A stretch of DNA of 64,000 nt from assembly GCA_027422505.1 (NCBI GenBank), contig JAPQWV010000001.1, positions 9,424,001 to 9,488,000 of the forward strand, in the 5' to 3' direction. Positions 29,865 through 41,601 of this stretch are shown here, in pieces. The position numbers and the translations under genes are program-made. Within the stretch, counting starts at the first letter, position 1; each line of letters opens with the position of its first letter. The DNA comes from Craterostigma plantagineum (lineage: Eukaryota; Streptophyta; Magnoliopsida; Lamiales; Linderniaceae). Below the pieces are notes generated by a model. That model had not been told where the DNA came from and searched no databases. It saw only the letters and a list, made by a program, of their open reading frames with translations.

Positions 29865-31648
29865 TTACGGAAGATTCAACATGCCTAATTTTCCGACAAG
29901 GAATTGAAATCGTTTCTCATCCAAGGCCTTGGTGAAAATGTCGGCTAGTTGAAATTCCGTGTTCACAAAGTACATCTCTATCGTGCCTTTTTCTACGTGA
30001 TCTTTGATAAAATGATATCTGATGTCTATGTGTTTTGTGCGTGAATGATGAACAGGATTGCAAGTTATGGCAATTGCACTCTGACTATCACTATATATGG
30101 GTATATTATTTAGATTGTACCCATAGTCGCGAAGCTGTGTCCGCATCCACAGCATCTGTGAGCAACAGTTGGCGGCAGCTATGTATTCTGCTTCGGCCGT
30201 CGAAGTGGACACACAGTTCTGCTTTTTGGATGACCAGCAAACCAGCTTTTCGCCTAAAAATTGAGCGCCACCGGACGTGCTTTTCCTGTCCATTCGGCAA
30301 CCTGCGTAGTCAGCGTCAGTGTAGCCGATAAGTTTAAAATTCGTACCCTTTGGATACTATAGGCCAAGGGTAGAAGTGCCCTTTAGGTAGCGTAAAATTC
30401 TTTTGACCGCGAGCATATGGGATTCTTTGGGATCAGCTTGAAAACGGGCACACAAGCACGTGGCAAACATGATATCCGGCCGACTCGAAGTGAGGTAGAG
30501 AAGATATCCAATGATGTCGACCGATTTACCAGAGGGATCGGCATCCAACTTGCAGCTTGGTGACATAGGAGTGCTGAGAGGCTTGCTCTGGTCTTGATGG
30601 AATTTCTTCAGTATCCTTGATGTAATTTGTCTGACTGATGAAAAATCCATCATTGAGTTGCCTGACTTGAAGGCGTAAGAAAAATTGCATCTCTCCCATG
30701 TGACTCATCTCGAATTTGCTCTTCATGAGATCTCCAAACTTCTTGCAGAGCCGAGGATTTGTTGATCCGAAGATGATGTCGCCGATGTATACTTGGACGA
30801 CCATCAGATCTTTTTCATGCCATTTAATGAAGAGAGTTGTGTCTATCGTTCCTCGTATGAATCCAGACTTCACGAGGACATAACTCAGGACATCGTACCA
30901 AGCACGTGGGGCTTGTTTTAGTCCATAGAGAGCTTTGTCCAAGCGATAGACATGATCGGGATGTTCTTGATCAACGAAACCTTTCGGCTGAGCGACGTAG
31001 ACTTCTTCTTTTAACACGCCGTTGAGAAAGGCGGTTTTAACATCCATCTGATAGACTTTGAAGTCTTTGTGAGCCGTATAAGCCAGCAGGAGGCGAATAG
31101 ATTCGATACGGGCAACAGGAGCATAAGTCTCGTCATAGTCGATGCCTTCCTGTTGATTGTATCCCTTAGCAACTAGCCTTGCTTTATTCCGGATCACTTC
31201 ACCATAAGTCTCGGTCTCGTTCGGTAGATAATCCATTGTTGGTGTAGGCGTGTATGACCGATATACCGGTTCGAAGAGAGTATCCAAGTCGTCTATTGCA
31301 AGTCCCGTTGCTTCGTCTGACACTGATCCTGAAGTTGTTGCCATCTTCTATTGGTTTTGTGCCAACACACCAGTGATTACGAGTTCTGAAATGTTGTCGT
31401 CAGAAGCCAACGGGTTGAGAACTGGTCCTGAACTGAACTGAGCGGGAACCAACGGGTTAGGCACGGGTCCTGGACTGAATTGACCAGAATCCATTTCTGC
31501 CACTTCGTGGAAAGTGACATTATAGCTTTCCTTAACAGTTGGGTTGGACTTGATGTATACTCGGTACGCTTTTGATGTTGAAGAGTACCCGACAAATGTA
31601 GCTTCGAATGCTTTAGGGTCGAACTTTGCACGTTGCTCTCGGTCGTCG
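29865..31648 (-). pseudogene. Copia A2 integrase tail, reverse transcriptase and RNase H, broken
   Basis: Read downward from 31648: the end of the integrase region (FDPKAFEATFVGYSSTSKAY, YRVYIKSNP), a linker, RT with [20 protein letters not shown] and [12 protein letters not shown], then the polymerase box as YIGD instead of YVDD (Gly codon at 30781-30783), and RNase H (30293-29865: DRKSTSGGAQFLGEKLV, TAEAEYIAAANCC, LADIFTKAL). Other damage: loss of the segment before ARLVAKGYN (near 31205), a frameshift near 30610 and a TAG in place of Trp near 30358. Loss of the first Asp of the catalytic pair means an inactive polymerase. Confidence 0.92.
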
Positions 31649-32900
31649 TGTAATACCCGTAAAAATTTAATACGGGATTTAACGAATAATTATTAGTATA
31701 AATATTTAAAGTAGAGATTTTAAACAAAATACTTGAGACTATTGGCAAAAAAATAAGTTAGTATGGAATAAGTTTCGATCGATTAAAATTAGGATAGAAT
31801 TCGGCCGATTACAACATATATAAATGTTAACTTTCGCCGAGTAAATGAGTTTCGACCGATTTCAATATATGCAAGTGCTGCCTTTCGCCGATCAAATGAC
31901 ATGTTAAATCGGGCGATTACATGCGATGTTGATTTCCACTAAGAGACTTGATATTGTATTCGGGCGATTTAGAGAGAATTTTCTAGTGAAATACTCACTT
32001 AGAATACGAAAGAACAAAAGAGGAGAAGAAACCTAAGGAAATGAAGTTCAACCAGATCAAACAAATCTTAGCAAACTGAAATCTCAGACATACGGAAGGT
32101 GAAAGTCTTACATACCACATGGAAATTCAGCTATAAATTATGTCTATTATATTTCATTGGTTTAATAAATTCAAATATGAAATCCTTCTATGTATATGTA
32201 GTAGAAACCCTAGCTACTGGAAATTTTGTTTGAGCTAACAAGTTACCTATATTATTTAAGTCAGAAAATTCGTATGAATGAAAGGAGTATAGGACATAAT
32301 TTGATGTTCAGATAGTGAGACAACTTGTCGAGTAATGAAAACTTAGGGTTGGAATTTTGAGAAGTCATTGGAATAACTTTCGGATAGCTTAAGTATAGTC
32401 ACAACAACTTAAATTCGAATTTTTGGTAAATATATCCTTTATAACTTTGCAATTCTTATGGTTTACGTTTATTATATCCCTAAAAATTTACAAAGCTTGT
32501 AGGCACGGTTCGGATAGGATAATTAATCGGAAACCCTAATATTTGGAAATTGTTCTTAATGGTAACATGCTACTTATGATATTCAGGCTGAAGTGTGGAA
32601 ATTTTATTTAGATAAATTACGAGTGAGTTAGATATAAGATGAATTTAAGATAACTCTTGGGTGGAAGTAACTTTGGGTATCTACTTAATATTGCTTCTTA
32701 ATAATTCATAGGTTTTTAGTATGAACCCTCTTATTTAGGAGATTAGAAGTAACACTTTTATTATACTTATGATCGGATAGTGTGAAGTGTTAGAATTTAT
32801 TAGAAGACAATTCGACCGAAACTAGGAATTTAGGTATCGGGTGATACCATCATTCATCGAGTTTTATATATATATATAATAATCGACCGACTTTGCTCAC

Positions 32901-32908
32901 TATATAAG
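32901..32908 (+). promoter_or_regulatory. Likely TATA box of TR-GAG LTR
   Basis: TATATAAG, preserved in the other LTR at 37311-37318. It lies 1.3 kb before the LTR end, which would make a very long R/U5 region. Confidence 0.5.
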
Positions 32909-33527
32909 CACACTTTCGAGCGAATCAATATTGTATAAGAGGACCTTCACCGTGTCCCATGGATTAATTAGGATTCGGCCGATCCTCAGTATAACAGGGA
33001 ATTTGAAATATAAATGATCGGGCGAATAAGCCTCCCAGTGTGAACTTTCGCCGTGTTATATAAAATATTAATTTATTAGATGGAATCGGACGATGTTGAG
33101 AATAGAAATCGGGTGTTGACTTTACATTAGGCTAGTATTAAAATATAATTATTTTATACTAGTACAGTTCAAGAATTAATATAAATACTGATAATATTAA
33201 TTTATTCAGAGGATCGACAGTTAGGGACTCCATCGGGTTTCGTATTTGATAATAGCCGGAGGACAGGTAGGTGATCTTTCATCTACGACACGTAACCCGT
33301 TTATGTGACTATATGTATACGTGTTTTGAATCCGTGTTTATATGAATTATGTGATTATATGATTACGTGAATTTCGTGAATTACATGTTTTACAATTATT
33401 ACACGTCATATGTATATTATGTGCACTGCACATGCATTCCACGTCAGTGCGAGGGGGTTGAGTACCGTGCGGAACGGTAATGTATGGAATGTGGTCAAGT
33501 GGTGTAGAATTAGAAATTAGTGAGTGA

Positions 33528-33755
33528 GCGCCATTCTAACTCGAGAGACTTGAGTTGGCCGCTCGAGTGATAGATTATTACGCGGGCAGAGAGGGGAAGA
33601 CTCTAGTACGTACCACTCTAACGAGAGAGACCTGAGTGGGCTGACCGAGTACGAACCTCTAGTTTTATACCTTGCATATATTCGGGAATAGGCGACTCTA
33701 ACGAGAGAGACCTGAGGAGCCTACCGACTCTAACGCGAGAGACCTGAGTGGGATA
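33528..33755 (+). repeat. Array of hairpin-forming repeats in TR-GAG LTR
   Basis: Four phrases of the type (C)CACTCTAACGAGAGAGACCTGAGTGG, near 33529, 33612, 33691 and 33724. The ends of each can pair (CCACTC with GAGTGG), and the paired ends change together between units (GCCA...TGGC in the first). The same array is at 37930-38162 in the 3' LTR. Confidence 0.7.
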
Positions 33756-34196
33756 CTTGAATACATGTATTGTCGAGATACGGGGAGTCGTGGGACGTGA
33801 TAGGTCGTGAGACGATTCGAGCGTGCATGTCGTGAGGGGCATGGGATGGGATCGAGCGCACGTTGCATTCACGCATATTTCACCTACTGGGCAAATAGCT
33901 CAGGGTTTACGTGTTGTAGGTACCGAGCCCGACGCTGGTGTACGTCGAGGCTAAGGCGGGCTGACGGCGGTGCTCCACGGACTTTTGAGGGCGGGGCTGT
34001 ACATGGATGCGACGTTAGGATTTTGATTTTTTGTCATTTTGGGGCCGCGGCTCGTGTACAATAACGGCAATGTAGACGAATATTTTGGTATAATATTTTT
34101 TATTTTAGATAATGTTTTTAATTAGACGGGTCTTCCGCGACTTACGTTGCGAAAATCCGCCACTAATCAGTATTAGAAAGTGAGGGTCGTCACAGG

Positions 34197-34208
34197 TGGT
34201 ATCAGAGC
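34197..34208 (+). other. Primer-binding site of TR-GAG element
   Basis: TGGTATCAGAGC two bases after the 5' LTR, an exact complement of the 3' end of plant initiator tRNA-Met. Confidence 0.93.
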
Positions 34209-34336
34209 TTAGGATATAGATTCTCTAGACTGTCCATGTACGGCCGCTCAAAAGCGTGGAGGATCAGCCTTGCCTATAAGTTTTACGGTACGATATGATT
34301 ATTTCCCTATAATGATATATTTGCTTACGTGGCTAC

Positions 34337-35512
34337 TTGTTGACAATAGGAATAAGAGTGCCGAAAACTCGTAGAGAGAACGTAGGTAGTTCGAGTCGCA
34401 GGGATGAAACTGATTCCCCGGTACATGAACGCGACTCCACGATTATGAGGCTTACTGAACTGATCCAGCGACAATCGGATCAGATTAATGCTCTTATTCA
34501 TCATCAAGCTCTCTCCACACACCAACCGTCTCCTCAGCCTGAACGTATAGAGATTATAGGAGAACGGTTCCAAAAATTAAACCCTCCTACCTTTGAGGAC
34601 GCCATTGACCCTACTATGGCAGACGACTGGTTGCGCACAGTCGAAGATATGTTCCTGTACAGTCGGGTCCCAGAGAATGAACAAGTGTTGTGCGCAATCT
34701 CCATGCTCCGCGGGAACGCAAGGTTTTGGTGGGACACCATCAAAATCTTGGAGGATCCAATGACTATGCCGTGGGGAAGATTCATGGAACTGTTCCGCGA
34801 CAAATATTTCACGACCTATGACCGAATTCGGAAGATGAACGAGTTCATAAATCTCAAACAGGGCGAAAGACCTATTGCGGAATATATCCGCAAGTTTGAG
34901 GAGTTATCCCGATTCGCCCCGCACATGGTGGCGAATGATGCTTTAAAGATAGAACGATTCCAGGTAGGTCTCAAACCCGAGATCTATCGAGATGTTAGTA
35001 TGGCTGGAACTCGAAACGTGGCATTCGCTCAAGTGGCTGAACGAGCCCTTATAGCAGAACAAGCGGAGGCCCAAATTGTAAAAGCACAAGAGGCGAAGAA
35101 AGGAACTGAAAATCAGCAAGGAAATGGCAGTAGTAAGAAACGTCATAATTTCGAATTAGGCCCCAGCAATAATCAGAATTTTGGCCAAGGGCAGCACAAT
35201 TGGCGACCAAGACCGAACTTAGGGGCAACTAACTTCCCGTTTTGGCCCCCAACTATCCATCCCCAATGTCAACAATGCGGGCGATATCACACCGGCATTT
35301 GCTTCGGAGCCGGACTTAATCCCAATCCGCAATGCTTTCAGTGTGGAAAAATGGGACACATTGCCATGAATTGTCAAGAAAATCGTTATCGCCCCAGAAA
35401 CCCAATCCGAGTGCCAGTACGACCTCCGCTGGCACCAGCCCGGATGTACGCCCTAACTAACGAAGAAGAATCGAATCTACCAATTACGACGGGTATGTTG
35501 AAATACTTATAA
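34337..35512 (+). CDS. Gypsy (chromovirus-like) gag, intact frame
   Basis: 391 codons, uninterrupted. Residues 70-200 form the Retrotrans_gag domain (ERFQKLNPPTFEDAIDPTMA, LRGNARFWWDTIKIL, FRDKYFTTYDRIRKMNEFIN, KFEELSRFAPHMV, FQVGLKPEIYRDVSMAG). Then comes a charged linker and a double zinc-binding segment: CQQCGRYHTGIC followed by the CCHC knuckle CFQCGKMGHIAMNC (residues ~335-348). It closely parallels the gags at 47513 and 56730. The start used here is a non-ATG in-frame codon; the first ATG in frame is at 34403 or later, so the true N-terminus is uncertain. An intact gag in an element otherwise stripped of pol suggests selection for particle formation or RNA packaging in cis, which is inference. 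Confidence 0.88.
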   Translation: MLTIGIRVPKTRRENVGSSSRRDETDSPVHERDSTIMRLTELIQRQSDQINALIHHQALSTHQPSPQPERIEIIGERFQKLNPPTFEDAIDPTMADDWLRTVEDMFLYSRVPENEQVLCAISMLRGNARFWWDTIKILEDPMTMPWGRFMELFRDKYFTTYDRIRKMNEFINLKQGERPIAEYIRKFEELSRFAPHMVANDALKIERFQVGLKPEIYRDVSMAGTRNVAFAQVAERALIAEQAEAQIVKAQEAKKGTENQQGNGSSKKRHNFELGPSNNQNFGQGQHNWRPRPNLGATNFPFWPPTIHPQCQQCGRYHTGICFGAGLNPNPQCFQCGKMGHIAMNCQENRYRPRNPIRVPVRPPLAPARMYALTNEEESNLPITTGMLKYL

Positions 35513-35780
35513 GCATACACATTCCTATATTAGTTGATTTCAGGAGTCGCACATTTATTCGTACTGAATAAATGTGTGACATGAGTGAAAATAACTACGG
35601 CTCTATTTAAATACAACCACGTACCGCCGTTACTCTGATTTGCTCAATATCAGAGCGAGCAACGGAAGCGTGGTGGGAATAGAAATAAGTATGCCCAGAT
35701 GATATAGAGAATACATTAACTAACTGTAGTCGTAGAACCGAACGTGAATCCTCCACCACTGAATTTTGCGGACGAAATTC
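35513..35780 (+). pseudogene. Protease stub and remaining 3' internal DNA of TR-GAG
   Basis: After the gag stop, ILVD and SGVAHLFVLNKC appear in adjacent frames separated by one extra T near 35540. This is the start of a Gypsy aspartic protease. Nothing recognisable of pol follows, so the whole RT-RNase H-integrase region was lost just after the protease active site. Confidence 0.7.
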
Positions 35781-35796
35781 TTTTAAGGGGGGAGGA
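35781..35796 (+). other. Polypurine tract of TR-GAG element
   Basis: TTTTAAGGGGGGAGGA lies immediately before the 3' LTR start at 35797, and matches the tract of Gypsy D at 61231-61245. Confidence 0.9.
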
Positions 35797-38613
35797 TGTA
35801 ATACCCGTAAAAAATTTAATACGGGATTTAACGAGTAATTATTAGTATAAATATTTAAAGTAGAGATTTTAAACAAAATACTTGAGACTATTGGCAAAAA
35901 AATAAGTTAGTATGTAATAAGTTTCGATCGATTAAAATTAGGATAGAATTCGGCCGATTACAACATATATAAATGTTAACTTTCGCCGAGTAAATGAGAT
36001 TCGAATCGAACGATTGTAGGGTGATTTATGATTAACCAATTAAACACTAAGTCGAACGATTTTAGGGTAGAAACTTGGATAACAATGAGAAAGTAGTTTC
36101 GACCGATTTCAATATATGCAAGTGCTGCCTTTCGCCGATCAAATGACATGTTAAATCGGGCGATTACATGTGATGTTGATTTCCACTAAGAGACTTGATA
36201 TTGTATTCGGGCGATTTAGAGAGAATTTTCTAGTGACCTTAGCATTTGAAATTCAAATATGAATTAATTCTCGGATAACATAGAGATGACATAAGTTACT
36301 TAACTATAAAGTAAAATAATGTCACCGCCTACTATCTTGTCATTCACGAATTTCCAAGATTTATACTTATCAAATAGATAAAAAGGCATTAGTAGAGTAA
36401 AATACTCACTTAGAATACGAAAGAACAAAAGAGGAGAAGAAACCTAAGGAAATGAAGTTCAACCAGATCAAACAAATCTTAGCAAACTGAAATCTCAGAC
36501 ATACGGAAGGTAAAAGTCTTACATACCACATGGAAATTCAGCTATAAATTATGTCTATTATATTTCATTGGTTTAATAAATTCAAATATGAAATCCTTCT
36601 ATGTATATGTAGTAGAAACCCTAGCTACTGGAAATTTTGTTTCAGCTAACAAGTTACCTATATTATTTAAGTCAGAAAATTCGTATGAATGAAAGGAGTA
36701 TAGGACATAATTTGATGTTCAGATAGTGAGACAACTTGTCGAGTAATGAAAACTTAGGGTTGGAATTTTGAGAAGTCATTGGAATAACTTTCGGATAGCT
36801 TAAGTATAGTCACAACAACTTAAATTCGAATTTTTGGTAAATATATCCTTTATAACTTTGCAATTCTTATGGCTTACGTTTATTATATCCCTAAGAATTT
36901 ACAAAGCTTGTAGGCACGGTTCGGATAGGATAATTAATCGAAAACCCTAATATTTGGAAATTGTGCTTAATGCTAACATGCTACTTATGATATTCAGGCT
37001 GAAGTGTGGAAATTTTATTTAGATAAATTACGAGTGAGTTAGATATAAGATGAATTTAAGATAACTCTTGGGTGGAAGTAACTTTGGGTATCTACTTAAT
37101 ATTGCTTCTTAATAATTCATAGGTTTTTAGTATGAACCCTCTTATTTAGGAGATTAGAAGTAACACTTTTTATTATACTTATGATCGGATAGTGTGAAGT
37201 GTTAGAATTTATTAGAAGACAATTCGACCGAAACTAGGAATTTAGGTATCGGGTGATACCATCATTCATCGAGTTTTATATATATATAATAATCGACCGA
37301 CTTTGCTCACTATATAAGCACACTTTCGAGCGAATCAATATTGTATAAGAGGACCTTCACCGTGTCCCATGGATTAATTAGGATTCGGCCGATCCTCAGT
37401 ATAACAGGGAATTTGAAATATAAATGATCGGGCGAATAAGCCTCCCAGTGTGAACTTTCGCCGTGTTATATAAAATATTAATTTATTAGATGGCATCGGA
37501 CGATGTTGAGAATAGAAATCGGGTGTTGACTTTACATTAGGCTAGTATTAAAATATAATTATTTTACACTAGTACAGTTCAAGAATTAATATAAATACTG
37601 ATAATATTAATTTATTCAGAGATCGACAGTTAGGGACTCCATCGGGTTTCGTATTCGATAATAGCCGGAGGACAGATAGGTGATCTTTCATCTACGACAC
37701 GTAACCCGTTTATGTGACTATATGTATACGTGTTTTGAATCCGTGTTTTATATGAATTATGTGATTATATGATTACGTGAATTTCGTGAATTACATGTTT
37801 TACAATTATTACACGTCATATGTATATTATGTGCACTGCACATATTCCACGTCAGTGAGAGGGGGTTGAGTACCGTGCGGAACGGTAATGTATGGAATGT
37901 GGTCAAGTGGTGTAGAATTAGAAATTAGTGAGTGAGCGCCATTCTAACTCGAGAGACCTGAGTTGGCCGCCCGAGTGATAGATTATTACGCGGGCAGAGA
38001 GGGGAAGACTCTAGTACGTACCACTCTAACGAGAGAGACCTGAGTGGGCTGACCGAGTACGAACCTCTAGTTTTATACCTTGCATATATTCGGGAATAGG
38101 CGACTCTAACGAGAGAGACCTGAGGAGCCTACCCACTCTAACGCGAGAGACCTGAGTGGGATACTTGAATACATGTATTGTCGAGATACGGGGAGTCGTG
38201 GGACGTGATAGGTCGTGAGACGAGTCGAGCGTGCATGTCGTGAGGGGCATGGGATGGGATCGAGCGCACGTTGCATTCACGCATATTTTACCTACTGGGC
38301 AAATAGCTCAGGGTTTACGTGTTGTAGGTACCGAGCCCGACGCTGGTGTACGTCGAGGCTAAGGCGGGCTGACGGCGGTGCTCCACGGACTTTTGAGGGC
38401 GGGGCTGTACATGGATGCGACCTGTGGAGCGACGTTAGGATTTTGATTTTTTGTCATTTTGGGGCCACGGCTCGTGTAAAGTAACGGCAATGTAGACGAA
38501 TATTTTGGTATAATATATTTTATTTTAGATAATGTTTTTAATTAGACGGTCTTCCGCGACTTACGTTGCGAAAATCCGCCACTAATCAGTATTAGAAAGT
38601 GAGGGTCGTCACA
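35797..38613 (+). repeat. TR-GAG 3' LTR
   Basis: 2817 bp, the fuller version of the LTR. It keeps the 35999-36097 and 36236-36398 blocks missing from the 5' LTR; elsewhere the pair is nearly identical, implying recent insertion. The hairpin array and TATA box are conserved. Confidence 0.92.
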
Positions 38614-40516
38614 GTTCGCCACAAAGCACTTGCACCCGAAGACTTTAAGGAAGAGATGTTGGGCACTCTATTATTCACAATCTCGTACGGAGTCTTGTTG
38701 AACCGTTTGTGAACCACCGTCCTGTTTTGAGTAAAACAAGCGGTATTGACTGCTTCAGCCCATAGAAAGTGTGGAAGTCCCGATTGGATCAGCATTGTAC
38801 GAGCGGCTTCCACTAGTGTTCGATTTTTCCTTTCAACGATCCCATTTTGTTGAGGTGTTTTGGCGGCTGAAAATTGTTGACTTATTCCAAGTTTCTGATA
38901 AAAATCACTGAGGTGATTGTTCTTGATCGTGTAAAGATTGGATCTCCGAAGTCCTTGAAGGAGCTCTGTGTCCTGACTTCCAAAATTCTGCACCGGTCAG
39001 CATGGAAGACCATCTGGAAGCCTTTGTCACAGAATTGGCCTATGCTGAACAAGTTATGGCGGAGGCCTTCGACGTATGAGACATCTTTGATGGTTAGATT
39101 CTTCAGAATGATATCCCCAAGTCCTAGAATCGGGGCTGAATCGTTGTTCCCAAATCTGACTTTGTCGTTAGGTCGGTCTTTGTAGTTGCTCAACAGCTCT
39201 TGATTACCAATCATGTGTGTGGAGCAACAAGAGTCGAGGTACCACACATGATGGATCTCATTTGAAGACGTGGATGCGTTGTCGTCGTCTATACGAGTGG
39301 ATGTTTCGGCGTCCAATTCGTGGTCGAGACGAGCCATGAGGGCTAAGTTCTCTTCTTCGGAGCTCGACGTGTCCTCGAGCCATTGGTCCTGTTCGGCCAT
39401 GAGAGCTACTCCAGCTTCTTTCTGTTTAGTCAATTGAAGCTTCCTGGAGTAGTAGTTTGCATCTATTTTCTTCGGGAGTGTGCACTCTCTGGCGAAGTGA
39501 CCTACTTTGGCACAGTTAAAGCATTTGTTAGTCTCTTCGGGATTCTTGACCTCGGAACTCTCCGGAGCACGTTCTTTGTTCTTGGAGCTTGTAGTCCGAA
39601 GTCTATTGGCTGAGGTTGAAGACTTCTTCTTGAAGTACTTCTTGCTCATCATTTGTCCAATGAGAGCTAACTGTTTTCCAAGGGCTTTCATGTTCGGCTC
39701 GATGTCGGAGTCCGATTCATCTTCCGACTCTGATGATGAAGGTGGCCTAATGATCTTTTCCTTTCTTGATCTTGTGCTCCTCTTCTCCGAGACTAAGGCA
39801 ATCGTGTCATCGGTTTGTTTGCCTTTCTGCTCTTTGGTAATCTCGCGGATATCCTCCTCATGCTGAGCGAGATTATCGAACACAGCATGGACATCCAACT
39901 CCTCTAGATCTTTATTTTGTCGTATTTGAGTGGATATTTTCTTCCATTCCGTGGGCAGAGAAGATAGAAATCTTATGTTTGTCTCCATGTTTGTCTTCGT
40001 TATTTCTATCTTCCTCATTTCATTTAGAAGACTGAGGTATCGTTGGTAGATCTCGTTTAGACTCTCCTCCGGCTTTGCTTTGAATGAGTCGTAAGTAGTG
40101 AGAATGTTCGCCTTCTTGGCCTTTATGCCAACTTCCGTCCTTTGCATCATCCTATGCAGCTCATCCCACATCCCTTTGGCCGATGTAAGGCTGTCGATTT
40201 GTCTGTATATATCGTTGGGGATGCCCTGCATAAGGGTATTCATGGCTACTAGATCAGCCTTAGCTCGAGCTCTTTCCCCCAGAGAGTATTCTCTAGGCTC
40301 CTTTAGTCGCCTAGAAGCTGGAATTGCTGGAGTAGCTGTTTCGTCCCCGGGTACATGAACCCATAACTGTGCCGGTCCCTCATCAAGGGACTTCAGTAGA
40401 TTTTCGGCTTGATCCTTTAGAGCGATGAAATTCAGAAAGCGGCTTCTCCACACTGTGTATTCGCCTCTTTGCAAGATCGGCGGACAGTTGTCATTTCCGG
40501 GTGAGTATGCATCCAT
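38614..40516 (-). pseudogene. Copia A2 gag-protease-integrase, broken
   Basis: From ATG 40516 a 544-codon frame carries gag, a zinc knuckle with one changed spacer residue (CFNCAKVGHFAREC, about 39510), and a protease whose active site reads LDSCCST instead of LDSGCST (codon 39227-39229, Gly to Cys). The pre-integrase domain and the start of the integrase core are deleted: sequence ending LYTI joins directly to KNNHLSDFYQ near 38925, although A1 retains that region at 1-305. The rest of the core, with the catalytic Glu in QQNGIVERKNR, runs to 38614, where the TR-GAG element is inserted; the frame resumes at 31648. Confidence 0.92.
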
Positions 40517-41601
40517 GTTTGTATTGTAGTCGAGTTGTTGAAGGATCTTCGTTAATTGTTTTGAAGGTTGAAGATGATGTAATGTGCTTCACAAGTGACA
40601 AAATTCATTAGTAGCGTTTGATTCGAAAATTAGATCGACAATTATTTTCAATTCAATCTTTAAAGTTTGATCGAAATTAATTCCGTCGAGATAGAATGTA
40701 CTGATTACTGCTCTCGTGCGAGAAATTTTGTCAGCGTGATATTTTACGAGCGAGATAAATTGCTCAAAATCATTCGGTCGAGAAAAATTTCTTGATCGTG
40801 AATTTATTTCGATCGTAAAGAAACAGTACGTTAGTAAGTTTCTCGACAAGTCAAAATAAATCTGTTGACTAGAAAAATTTTTCTCGCGTGTAAATGATTT
40901 TCGCCTGGTCAAACGTTAAAAGGTTTGACTGAAAAAGTTTTTCGAGTGACAGTTTTTTACGCATGCAAAGTCAAAATAAGTCTCTCTCGAAAAAGTTTTT
41001 CGCTGTATAATGCTCGAGAAATATTTCTAACTAAAATCGTTTCTGCTGATGACGATTCTAGCGCTGACTTCGTATTCTGACCGAGAAAAATTCTCGCGCT
41101 AAGTTTATCGATCGAGAAACTAATCCGATCGCAAAACTTAGCGAGAAAAATTTGAGCAATCGAGAAAAGTTCACAGAATACGATTAACACAAATTCGAGC
41201 AAAAACAAAGAATCAGATAGTGAAGTTTGAGGTAATTGCTCGCAATCAAGTACTAATCACGCACGAACAAGCAATTAAACACGTTACGAAGCAAAATATA
41301 TCGAATTTGATCAAAATCAAAACGTGTTCTTCATGTTCTTCGCAAACAGTAACACGCAGAAGCAATTCAATCCTAAAAATCGAAGTTCAAACTGCTACAG
41401 ACTGATCGCAATGATGATCTAACACTTAAACAAGCACAGAAACACCAAATTCAAGTCAATTAAGCACAGAATTAAGCTATTGGATCGAAAAAGGTTTTCG
41501 CGCCAAACCTATTCTTCGATGAACAGTATCTAGAAAATGATTTTCGATCTAATTCTAACAATTTTATATTCAAAACAGAACGAATCTGCTCTGATACCCA
41601 T
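40517..41601 (-). other. Copia A2 leader and primer-binding site
   Basis: Same structure as 1854-2937. The primer-binding site (minus strand TGGGTATCAGAGC) is near 41588-41600, beside the LTR. Seven exact CGAGAAA words lie between about 40729 and 41167. Confidence 0.82.

Larger units (their letters stand above)
31649..34194 (+). repeat. TR-GAG 5' LTR
   Basis: 2546 bp. Relative to the 3' LTR it lacks ~97 bp and ~160 bp blocks (junctions near 31848 and 31988) and 11 bp near 34010 where GCGAC repeats flank the gap. It contains TATATAAG at 32901-32908, a likely TATA box, and a run of hairpin-forming repeats at 33528-33755. It is rich in TTTCGCCG, TCGGGCGAT and TCGGCCGAT words. Confidence 0.92.
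31649..38613 (+). mobile_element. Gypsy-derived gag-only element with giant LTRs (TR-GAG type)
   Basis: A 6965-bp element inserted in the integrase region of Copia A2. LTRs of 2546 bp (31649-34194) and 2817 bp (35797-38613) start TGTAATACCCG and end GGTCGTCACA. They flank only ~1.6 kb of internal DNA: a tRNA-Met primer-binding site, one gag gene, a stub of protease and a polypurine tract. RT, RNase H and integrase are absent, so it must rely on enzymes from a related chromovirus. The right flank is GTTCG; the left flank reads GTCG, explained by one lost T, because the uninterrupted target would restore the Copia integrase frame. Confidence 0.9.

Noticed and set aside
33807..34064. Small plus-strand open frame in the TR-GAG LTR, repeated at 38215
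   Set aside because: Duplicated only because both LTRs carry it, and overlapped by hairpin repeats and GC-rich LTR sequence; no domain seen and the end differs between copies.
34065..34200. tRNA gene near the primer-binding sites
   Set aside because: TGGTATCAGAGC sites are only the 12-base primer complement; no cloverleaf or Pol III boxes of a tRNA gene are present.
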